DNA from: Vulcanimicrobiota bacterium
Lineage (GTDB): Bacteria > Eremiobacterota > Eremiobacteria > Baltobacterales > Baltobacteraceae
NCBI GenBank assembly: GCA_028287545.1
Contig: JAQBPL010000171.1
Coordinates: forward strand, 1-12,932
DNA: 12,932 nt
Reading direction: 5' to 3'
Shown here: positions 7,360-12,932 of the stretch, piece by piece
How the letters are laid out: every line of letters begins with the position of its first letter
How positions within the stretch are numbered: position 1 is the first letter of the stretch
Notes under the pieces: model-generated
The model's database searches: none
What the model saw: only the letters and a program-made list of their open reading frames with translations
What the model was told of the DNA's origin: nothing
Made by a program: the position numbers and the translations under genes

Positions 7360-8562
7360 GTGCCGAACGCGGTTCCGATAGCGATTCTCTCCGCGCTGTT
7401 CGGCGTGGCTCCGGTCGCGGGCGGCGCGCGCGGAGAGCTTGCCTCGAAGCCAGGCTCGGGCGTCCGCGCGTCGGCCAGCGCGATGAGCAACGTGCCGGCC
7501 GCCGCCCGCATGAAGATGGTCCGGAACGGCGCCGAATGGCACGCGTCGTTCGCGCCGTACGCCCCGAACGCCATCTGGAATCGTCCGATGACGAATCAAC
7601 GCACGCCGTTGCTGCTCGCCAACTCCGCGGCGATCGTGGCTCGAGCCGAGGCCGACAACGACGGACGTGTCGTATGGCTCACCGGCTGGGGCGCCGGCTG
7701 GGATGAGGGTCACCCTGTGTACATCGCGAGAGAGACCGACCCGGTCGTCAAAGTCGAGTGCACGACGTACTGCGATGCGGCACATCCCTCGCAGATCCAC
7801 ATCCCCGTCGATGCCCGTCCGGGGGACGGCGGCGACGCGCACATCACGGTGATTCAGCCCGACGGCAGCGAGTTCGACACGTGGGCCACCAAACAACCCG
7901 GCCGCGACTGGCAGACCGGCGATACGATCAGCAGCCGCACTGCGGTCTCGTGCGGCAATTTTTACTCCGGCGTCGGATTCCTCAACCGCGAGGGAGCGGC
8001 GACCGTCGGCGGTGCGTGTTTGGCGGGGGGACTCATCCGCGCCGCCGAGCTCGAAGCCGGACGGATCAACCACGCGCTCTTCACCACCGTCGACTGCGCG
8101 ACGCGCTCGTACTATGTGTATCCCGCGCAACAGCCGTTTGACAGCCAATGCACGGGCAGCGGACCCGATCTTCCCAACGGCGCGCATCTGTGGCTCGATT
8201 TGAACGACGGCCAGGTGAATGCGCTTCCCGTGACATCGTGGGAAAAGACGATCTTGCGCGCGCTGCATCGTTACGGAGCGTACGTGCTCGACAGCGGCTC
8301 CGGCTCGGATCGCGCGCACGGCCTGTTCTCACCGTGGTTCGAGGACGATGCGCAATTCACCGCGCTCGGCGTCCCGAACCCGATGGTCGCGTTCGCGCGG
8401 CGAGCGGGCTGGAATCGGATCGCGATCCCGCCGCACGACGGCCGGTTCCGTTCCGCCTATCGCTATGCGTTCACCGACTCGTGGCGGCCGCTCGACGCGA
8501 TCGGCGGGTGGAGGGCGCACATGCACGTCGTCGACCCGTGCTACGCACGAGGCCGCTGCTGA
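7360..8562 (+). CDS. Probable exported cysteine-rich protein of unknown function (paralogue of the lipoprotein at 8640-10661)
   Basis: The 400-residue protein starts at GTG 7360, with GAGG at 7344-7347. The N-terminus (VPIAILSALFGVAPVAGG) resembles a signal peptide but lacks the usual basic residues, so export is likely, not certain. The frame is open back to 7216, but that extension is arginine-rich and overlaps the divergent gene. The remainder is one domain from about residue 60: WNRPMTN (73-79), an ARPGDG...H...VIQPDGSEFDTW block, CGNFYSG, GGACLAGG (217-224), a RINHALF block (235-241), YPAQQPF, LPNGAHLWLDL and a C-terminal VVDPCYARGRC. Its eight cysteines (134, 138, 198, 220, 246, 264, 394, 400) all align with the paralogue and could form four disulfides outside the cytoplasm. 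The GG-x-L...E...G-x-I-x-HAL pattern recalls uncharacterised secreted actinobacterial proteins (from memory). No enzyme function can be assigned. Confidence 0.85.
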   Translation: MPNAVPIAILSALFGVAPVAGGARGELASKPGSGVRASASAMSNVPAAARMKMVRNGAEWHASFAPYAPNAIWNRPMTNQRTPLLLANSAAIVARAEADNDGRVVWLTGWGAGWDEGHPVYIARETDPVVKVECTTYCDAAHPSQIHIPVDARPGDGGDAHITVIQPDGSEFDTWATKQPGRDWQTGDTISSRTAVSCGNFYSGVGFLNREGAATVGGACLAGGLIRAAELEAGRINHALFTTVDCATRSYYVYPAQQPFDSQCTGSGPDLPNGAHLWLDLNDGQVNALPVTSWEKTILRALHRYGAYVLDSGSGSDRAHGLFSPWFEDDAQFTALGVPNPMVAFARRAGWNRIAIPPHDGRFRSAYRYAFTDSWRPLDAIGGWRAHMHVVDPCYARGRC

Positions 8563-8580
8563 GACGCTGCTGCGGAACGA

Positions 8581-8610
8581 GAGCGCCCCGCGGCGAACCG
8601 CGGGGCGCTC
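8581..8610. terminator. Perfect 13-bp hairpin between convergent genes, likely bidirectional terminator
   Basis: Arms GAGCGCCCCGCGG (8581-8593) and CCGCGGGGCGCTC (8598-8610) pair perfectly around the 4-base loop CGAA, which reads TTCG on the other strand. It begins 18 bases after the stop of the rightward gene and ends 29 bases before the stop of the leftward gene, where a shared terminator is expected. Neither side has a T-run, so intrinsic termination would rely on stem stability alone, or the hairpin may protect 3' ends. Confidence 0.7.
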
Positions 8611-8639
8611 GAGGATGCGGGGACGTGCCGTTTACGAGA

Positions 8640-10661
8640 TCAGCACGAACCTTGCGCGTAGCAGGGGTCGACGACGTGCAGGTGCGCTTTCCAACCGCCG
8701 ACCGAGGAGAGCGGCGACCACGGGTCGGCGAACGTCGGCCAGGTCGACCCGCCGATCGTCACGCCGTTCCACCCGCTCCCGAGCGCCCAGCTGTTGAGCG
8801 GAGCCGACGCGCCGAACGCTTGAAACGACTCCGAGTTGTCCCACGTGTTGTCGAGATACATCACGCCCTGGGTGCGCGAACCCGTTTGCCCGGACGAGTC
8901 CATGATATAGCCGCCATAGTTGTGCAGCGCGGTGAGCAGAACTTTCTCCGCCGCCGTGATCGGCAAGGCACCGATCGCCGCGGGCGAGAGGTCGAGCCAC
9001 ACGTGCGCACCGTTGGGCAGGTTCGGTCCGCCGCCGGTGCACACCGTGTCGAAGTGCTGCCCGGCGGGATACACGAATGAATTGGCGCCGCATTGCTCCA
9101 TCAGGAACAACGCATGGTTGACAACGCCCGCATCGACGAGCTGCGCCTTCGTGACGACTCCTCCGCCAAGACACGCGCCGCCGACAACCGCCGAGCCGCG
9201 CGGATCGAAGCCCGATCCGGTGTAGAAGTTGCCGCAATCGTCGATCGTCTCCGAAGAGAGCGTGCTGCCGGTCGTCCAATTCGAGCTGGGGTTGCTCATC
9301 GCCCACATGTCGACTTCCTCGCCGTTCGGTTGAATGACCGCGAGATGGTGGTCCGAGCCATCGCCCGCGCGCGCTTGCGCGGGGATGTGCATGGTCGTGA
9401 AGGTCGGGTTCGCACCGCAGTAGAGCGTGCAGTGCAGATTGACGACCGGGTCGGTCGAACTCGCGAACACGATCGGGTGACCCTGGTTGTACCCGCCGCC
9501 GTTGCCGGGGATGCGCAGCGGACTTCCGTCCGCGTCGCCGTTGGCGTACGCGAGGCCGATCATCGCGTCGGAGTTCGCGAGCAGAGTCGGGTTCGTCGTG
9601 TTCGTCATCGGCCGGTTCCAGTACGACGTCGCAGCATAGGGCCGGAACGACGCAGGCCAGTCGACGGCATTCTGCAGCGAGCCTGTCGTTCCGGTTACCG
9701 GGGCCGGCGTCGCTGACGCAATCGGTACTGCGGACGGCGCGGTGGACGGCGCGGCCGACGGCGCGGCGGACGTGGTCGACGAAGCGGTGCCCGCGTCGAT
9801 CAGCAGGTCGACCGACGGCGCGTAGACGATCGTCGGCGTGCTCAAGTTGCTCACTGCGGTCGCCGGCGCTACCGTGCCGCCTGCCGCGCTGGTGAGCGGG
9901 CCGTACTCGACGTCGAGCGTCAAATACGGCGTCTGCGCTGCGTTGTACAGAGTGCCCGTCCAGCCGCTCGAGCGGGTGACGGTCAGGCCGGAGGTCGAGG
10001 GCGCGTAGCCGACCAGCGGAAGCTGATTCGCGGCGGTCGCGGTCAGCGTTGCGGATGCGAGCTTCGCGGTTGCGGTACCCTTCGCCGGGTTGGCGCTGCC
10101 GCACGCCGCGATCGGCTTCGCGCCCGCGTTGTGCACTTCGAGCAGCGCGATCGCGTACGCTGATGCGGTACCACTGGCGAACGTAAACGTGTACTTCGCG
10201 GCACCTTCGCCCGCCGCCGCGGTGTGGACGTAGACTTGTTCGCCTTGCACGTCTGCCCCGCCGCTCATCGCTTGGCAGGCGTGACCGGCCGCGTCGACGG
10301 CTGCGGTCCAGCCGGACGGCGGGGTCGTGACGGTCGACGCATCGCCGGTACCGATGAAGGCCACAATGAGGCTTCCGGCAACCGGAGCCGAGGCGAGCGA
10401 CGCGGCGAGCGACTTCGCATTGCCGGCCGTTCCCGCGGTCGCGGCCTGCGCAACGAACGGCGTCGTCGACGTTGGGGTGACGGTGCCGGTGTGCGGGTTG
10501 GACGACGGCGCCACCGTGGACAGGGGAGCCACCGCGGGGACGCTAGCGGTGCTGGGCAAGGCACTTCCGCTGCCGCTGCCGCCGCCGCAAGCGGACAGCG
10601 CAGAGGCAGCAATCAAAGAGACGAGGGCGCAACGCGCCGTCGCAGTTGTCGAAACGTGGAT
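8640..10661 (-). CDS. Lipoprotein with beta-sandwich-like domain and cysteine-rich domain of unknown function
   Basis: With the proposed ATC start at 10661-10659 the protein has 673 residues. The N-terminus has one Arg (10), a hydrophobic core and the lipobox ALSAC (Cys25), followed by GGGSGSGS. Gly at +2 suggests outer-membrane sorting in a diderm. Residues of about 60-285 resemble a beta-sandwich domain common in secreted proteins (GSLIVAFIGTGD, PPSGWTAAVD, YTFTFASG). A Ser/Ala/Pro linker encoded by a 12-base repeat follows. The last 340 residues match the protein at 7360-8562 nearly residue for residue, from WNRPMTN (348-354) to VVDPCYAQGSC, with all eight cysteines kept. The first ordinary start, TTG 10616-10614, has no Shine-Dalgarno and would leave only nine residues before the lipid Cys; ATC lies six bases after a perfect AGGAGGT. 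Function is unknown; a surface protein that binds or modifies the polysaccharide is a guess. Confidence 0.87.
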   Translation of the reverse strand: MHVSTTATARCALVSLIAASALSACGGGSGSGSALPSTASVPAVAPLSTVAPSSNPHTGTVTPTSTTPFVAQAATAGTAGNAKSLAASLASAPVAGSLIVAFIGTGDASTVTTPPSGWTAAVDAAGHACQAMSGGADVQGEQVYVHTAAAGEGAAKYTFTFASGTASAYAIALLEVHNAGAKPIAACGSANPAKGTATAKLASATLTATAANQLPLVGYAPSTSGLTVTRSSGWTGTLYNAAQTPYLTLDVEYGPLTSAAGGTVAPATAVSNLSTPTIVYAPSVDLLIDAGTASSTTSAAPSAAPSTAPSAVPIASATPAPVTGTTGSLQNAVDWPASFRPYAATSYWNRPMTNTTNPTLLANSDAMIGLAYANGDADGSPLRIPGNGGGYNQGHPIVFASSTDPVVNLHCTLYCGANPTFTTMHIPAQARAGDGSDHHLAVIQPNGEEVDMWAMSNPSSNWTTGSTLSSETIDDCGNFYTGSGFDPRGSAVVGGACLGGGVVTKAQLVDAGVVNHALFLMEQCGANSFVYPAGQHFDTVCTGGGPNLPNGAHVWLDLSPAAIGALPITAAEKVLLTALHNYGGYIMDSSGQTGSRTQGVMYLDNTWDNSESFQAFGASAPLNSWALGSGWNGVTIGGSTWPTFADPWSPLSSVGGWKAHLHVVDPCYAQGSC
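9730..9777. repeat. 12-base tandem repeat (about 3.5 imperfect copies) in the linker of the lipoprotein gene
   Basis: Units GCGGACGGCGCG (9730-9741), GTGGACGGCGCG (9742-9753) and GCCGACGGCGCG (9754-9765) are followed by a degenerate fourth copy (9766-9777). The period is a multiple of three, so copy changes keep the frame. On the coding (minus) strand each unit adds four residues of the SAAP/STAP type, lengthening the flexible linker between the two extracellular domains. Confidence 0.7.
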
Positions 10662-10667
10662 AACCAG

Positions 10668-10674
10668 ACCTCCT
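10668..10674 (-). promoter_or_regulatory. Perfect Shine-Dalgarno AGGAGGT that decides the lipoprotein start
   Basis: The minus strand reads AGGAGGT here, a full complement to the 16S 3' end. Six bases downstream in the lipoprotein frame lies ATC (10661-10659), not ATG. No ATG, GTG or TTG occurs in that frame between the site and TTG 10616, which is 51 bases further on. The site therefore argues for ATC initiation, or for a base error in an original ATG. Confidence 0.7.
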
Positions 10675-10699
10675 GCGAACGATAGTTTCGTCGCTGGTG

Positions 10700-10728
10700 T
10701 TTATCGAATGATCAGCAGTTTTTGACAG
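10700..10728 (-). promoter_or_regulatory. Putative sigma-70-type promoter of the lipoprotein gene
   Basis: On the minus strand, CTGTCA (-35; 10728-10723) and GATAAA (-10; 10705-10700) are separated by exactly 17 bases, and each matches four of six consensus positions. The expected transcript start near 10693 gives a short leader, with the Shine-Dalgarno about 20 bases in. The region is visibly less GC-rich than its surroundings. A TGATCA palindrome (10709-10714) lies in the spacer. Predicted by eye only. Confidence 0.45.
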
Positions 10729-11059
10729 CGAGAGAATGTCGCTGCGATGGCACTTTCGTTTATCTTGGAACTGCTCAAGGTCCTCATCGTCTAGCCAAAA
10801 GTCCCCATGGCCAGGGCGAGCAGTCAGCAGGAAATACACATCGCGGCGACGTGCCCCGCAATCGAAATGAGAAGTCGCTCCGCGCGCACGTCTCGGCACG
10901 CGAACGCGTGATCCCGCTCATTGCTGCGGGCTCCCGTTGTCCGACGGCTTAGCGCTTGCGGGAAGTCACAATCGCAGCGGTTCTGTGTCGCGCATCACGC
11001 GCAAAAAGGAACCGCCTGCGTCGAGAATGCAGAGCGGACGTCGACCTGCGCGCGGCAGT
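10729..11059. other. Gene-free stretch upstream of the lipoprotein promoter
   Basis: No credible gene is seen in these 331 bases on either strand. The short open frames present lack ribosome sites and do not show the composition of the neighbouring genes. Base composition is less GC-rich near 10740-10810. Weak structures include a 7-base inverted repeat ACTGCTC/GAGCAGT (10770-10776 and 10818-10824) and a small hairpin CACGC-GAAC-GCGTG (10897-10910). Neither is a convincing terminator for the leftward ligase gene that ends at 11060. An unannotated small RNA cannot be excluded. Confidence 0.4.
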
Positions 11060-12448
11060 TCAGATGCGTTCGGAGACGGGGAGGACGCCGTTCGACGCGC
11101 GTTGCGGCGCGGTCGAGCGGTACGCGGCCCGCAGAATCCACGCGGCGGAGATCGCCAGCCACGTATATTTGAAGGTGAGGAGATCGAGCGATAACGCCGA
11201 CACGAACATCGCGAGCGTGGTGGCTTCGACCGCTAGACGCGCGTCGAACCAACCGCCGTCGCGCGGCGTGATCTCGCGCAGCGTGCGGAACTGCGACCAC
11301 CAGGCGAAGAGGATCAGCGCCAACCCGACGATCCCCAGTTCGACGGCGAATTCGACCAGGATGTTGTGCGGCATCTGGATCCGCTGAGCGCCCGAGGCGG
11401 GCTGCGAGAACTCGAGAAACGCCTGTTGGTACGCGGACATGAACATCCCGAAGCCGTGACCGGCGAACCAGCGGTGCGTGAAGGCCGCAAAGCCGATGTG
11501 CCAGAGCTGGTATCGTCCGGAGGCGTCGGCGGTGGTCGGGTCGCTGAAGCGGGCAAACACGCCGGGGATGAAGGCAAGCAGGACGGAGACGACTACGGCG
11601 AACGGGATCAGCCGCCACCGATGCGAGGAGCGGACGATCAGATACAGCTCGCCCGCGCCGAACGCGATCAGCGCGCCGCGTGATTCGCTCACGCCGATGC
11701 CGGCTACGCAGAGCAGGGCGGCTAGCGCCGAGGCGACGCGCGCCGGTGTGGACCGCAGCGCGATCGCCGCGACGGTCGCGCACAGGCCCGGCAGCAGCAG
11801 CGCGGCGCCGAAATGGTTGTGGTCGATCGGCCGCTGCGCCTCGCCGATGAAGAGCGCGTGCCCGGTTACCGCGTACAACACGATCGCGTAGATGCTCGCG
11901 GCGATGCCGCCGCCGACGACGCCGCAGAAGAGCGCACCCAAATCGAGCCGGTCGGCCGGCAGCATCGACAGGATCGCTCCGACGATCAGCAGACTCGCCG
12001 TCTGACCCAAGATCAGCACGCCGAAATCGGGGCTTCTGGCCCACCACAGGCTCATCGTCGCGAAGAAGGCGACCAGTGCCCAAACGCCGACGGACGCCGG
12101 TGGGAGCAGCGCTCTCCGGCGGATGAGCATGGTCAGGATCGCGGCGACGGCAGCCACTGCCCCGAGCGGTTTCCCGATCTTGCCGAATCCCCCGATCACG
12201 AGCAGGTTGTCGAATGGCACCAGTGCCGCCCAGAGTGCGAAGGGCACGATCAGCGGCCGCGTCACCGCCAGCGCCAGTCCGACCGGCGCGATCGCGATCG
12301 CGATCGCGAACACCAGACCCAGCGGGCTGCCGGAGAACGGCAGATGAGGGGCGCCCACGAACATCGCCGCGGCGAGTGCTCCCGTTGCGAAGTAGGCCGC
12401 AGCGACGACGAGACCGCGTTGATGGCTCGTCCGCAGCAGCGTCGTCAT
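11060..12448 (-). CDS. O-antigen ligase / Wzy-like polymerase family membrane protein
   Basis: The 462-residue protein has about ten or more hydrophobic segments and the layout of the O-antigen ligase (Wzy_C) family. DHNHFG (209-214) lies near the start of a helix. SESRGAL (254-260) carries an Arg (257) in the position of the essential Arg of WaaL-type ligases. A long periplasmic loop follows with ASGRYQLWHIGF (309-320) and HGFGMF (331-336), and PHNILVEFAVELGIVGL (360-376) contains the conserved His361. It should use undecaprenyl-linked glycan at the periplasmic face of the inner membrane, either polymerising repeat units (Wzy) or ligating the chain to an acceptor; sequence alone does not separate these. 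ATG 12448 overlaps the flippase stop (ATGA) and has no clear ribosome site, so translation is probably coupled. The frame is open upstream, but that part lies inside the flippase gene. Confidence 0.9.
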   Translation of the reverse strand: MTTLLRTSHQRGLVVAAAYFATGALAAAMFVGAPHLPFSGSPLGLVFAIAIAIAPVGLALAVTRPLIVPFALWAALVPFDNLLVIGGFGKIGKPLGAVAAVAAILTMLIRRRALLPPASVGVWALVAFFATMSLWWARSPDFGVLILGQTASLLIVGAILSMLPADRLDLGALFCGVVGGGIAASIYAIVLYAVTGHALFIGEAQRPIDHNHFGAALLLPGLCATVAAIALRSTPARVASALAALLCVAGIGVSESRGALIAFGAGELYLIVRSSHRWRLIPFAVVVSVLLAFIPGVFARFSDPTTADASGRYQLWHIGFAAFTHRWFAGHGFGMFMSAYQQAFLEFSQPASGAQRIQMPHNILVEFAVELGIVGLALILFAWWSQFRTLREITPRDGGWFDARLAVEATTLAMFVSALSLDLLTFKYTWLAISAAWILRAAYRSTAPQRASNGVLPVSERI

Positions 12449-12932
12449 GCGGCCGCCGCACGCGGCGCGGGCCGCCGGAGCACCGCGCGCCGCAGCGCGC
12501 CGGCGACCGCGAGCGCATCCGAACTGCGCGGGACGATCAGCTCGGCGACCGATATCCGCAGCGTGCGCGCCACGATCGTCGCCTTGACGATCACGACGCA
12601 GACGTACGTCGCGGCGGTCGCCGCGGCGGCGCCGGCGATGCCGTAACGCGGGATCGCGAGGAACGCGATCCCGCCGCACAGAGCCGCGGCGCCGGCCTGG
12701 ATCGCCAAGATGAGCATCGGGCGCTTGCAGCGCACGAGAATGAAGTAGCCCAGGATAGGCTCCACCGCATACGCCGCGACGCCGAAGATCATGATGCGCA
12801 GCGGGAGCGCCGCCGACGCGAACGCCGCTCCGTACACGTGCGTGATCAGCCACGGGCCGGCGGCGAAGACGACGATCCCGAGCACGAGTTCGACCAGGAC
12901 GACCGAACGCGCGATGCGGCCGACGAGCTCGC
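12445..12932 (-). CDS. Partial Wzx-like polysaccharide flippase (C-terminal part)
   Basis: The frame is open to the right edge, so only the last 161 or so residues are seen; the GTG at 12885 is an internal codon and not the likely start. Visible are several membrane helices and the stretch AAGPWLITHVYGAAF, followed by LPLRIMIFGVAAYAVEPILGY. This is typical of the C-terminal half of the polysaccharide transporter (PST/MOP) family, whose members move lipid-linked repeat units from the cytoplasmic to the periplasmic face. A basic, Ala-rich cytoplasmic tail ends the protein. The stop overlaps the start of the ligase/polymerase gene by 4 bases, so the two are co-transcribed leftward. The placement of flippase next to Wzy-like protein fits a Wzx/Wzy-dependent pathway. 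Confidence 0.82.
   Translation of the reverse strand, partial: ELVGRIARSVVLVELVLGIVVFAAGPWLITHVYGAAFASAALPLRIMIFGVAAYAVEPILGYFILVRCKRPMLILAIQAGAAALCGGIAFLAIPRYGIAGAAAATAATYVCVVIVKATIVARTLRISVAELIVPRSSDALAVAGALRRAVLRRPAPRAAAA

Noticed and set aside
6041..7381. Rightward open frame (446 codons) opposite the leftward GT2 gene
   Set aside because: The minus strand encodes an intact GT2 with all motifs; the plus frame is an Arg/Gly-rich shadow.
8632..10104. Long leftward open frame (490 codons) in the lipoprotein region
   Set aside because: It is a shifted shadow of the lipoprotein gene, Arg-rich and without signal peptide or motifs. The other frame matches the paralogue.
10655..10663. TTATCCACG on the minus strand, one base off a DnaA box
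   Set aside because: It is a single copy lying inside the start region of the lipoprotein gene, with no other boxes, AT-rich element or replication genes nearby. Chance is the simpler reading.
10543..10899. Leftward open frame of 118 codons across the lipoprotein leader
   Set aside because: It overlaps the promoter, ribosome site and signal peptide of the better-supported lipoprotein gene in another frame. It has no ribosome site and no recognisable motif.
10897..10910. Small hairpin as terminator of the ligase gene
   Set aside because: It has only five base pairs, no T-run on the minus strand, and lies about 150 bases past the stop; too weak to call.
1..12932. CRISPR arrays, tRNA or rRNA genes, insertion sequences
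   Set aside because: No spaced direct repeats, tRNA-like cloverleaf, rRNA sequence, transposase motif or flanking inverted/direct repeats were seen on reading both strands.

Overview
The window is very GC-rich throughout, and its proteins are rich in Ala, Arg and Val. It looks like part of the chromosome of a high-GC bacterium. Four things suggest a two-membrane (diderm) cell that builds a surface polysaccharide: a Wzc-type chain-length protein fused to a kinase-like domain, a Wzx-type flippase, an O-antigen ligase/polymerase-type membrane protein, and a lipoprotein with Gly after the lipidated Cys. The phylum cannot be fixed from sequence alone; Eremiobacterota/Vulcanimicrobiota is a low-confidence guess from style.

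Layout. Positions 1-6275 form a tight rightward operon of five genes. They are a beta-propeller-like protein related to the N-terminal domain of glucosamine inositolphosphorylceramide transferase (cut by the left edge), two GT2 glycosyltransferases, a Wzc-like polysaccharide co-polymerase with a kinase-like ATPase domain, and a GT4 glycosyltransferase. Each junction is a 4-base ATGA or GTGA overlap, so translation is probably coupled. A leftward GT2 gene (6254-7228) overlaps the operon tail by 22 bases. It shares a 131-base divergent control region, which holds a strong inverted repeat, with a rightward gene at 7360-8562.

The genes at 7360-8562 (+) and 8640-10661 (-) are convergent paralogues. 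They encode exported proteins of a family I cannot name, with eight aligned cysteines, and a perfect 13-bp hairpin separates them. The second adds a lipoprotein signal, a beta-sandwich-like domain and a Ser/Ala/Pro linker. Its start appears to be a non-standard ATC placed after a perfect Shine-Dalgarno sequence. A gene-free stretch of about 400 bases (10662-11059) carries its likely promoter. On the far right, leftward and again coupled by ATGA, are a flippase (cut by the right edge) and an O-antigen ligase/polymerase-like protein.

Working model (inference): the glycosyltransferases build a lipid-linked repeat unit, the flippase moves it across the inner membrane, the Wzy/WaaL-like protein polymerises or ligates it, and the Wzc-like protein sets chain length. 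The two cysteine-rich exported proteins would act on, bind or anchor the product. No outer-membrane export channel (Wza) and no initiating phosphoglycosyl transferase lies inside the window.
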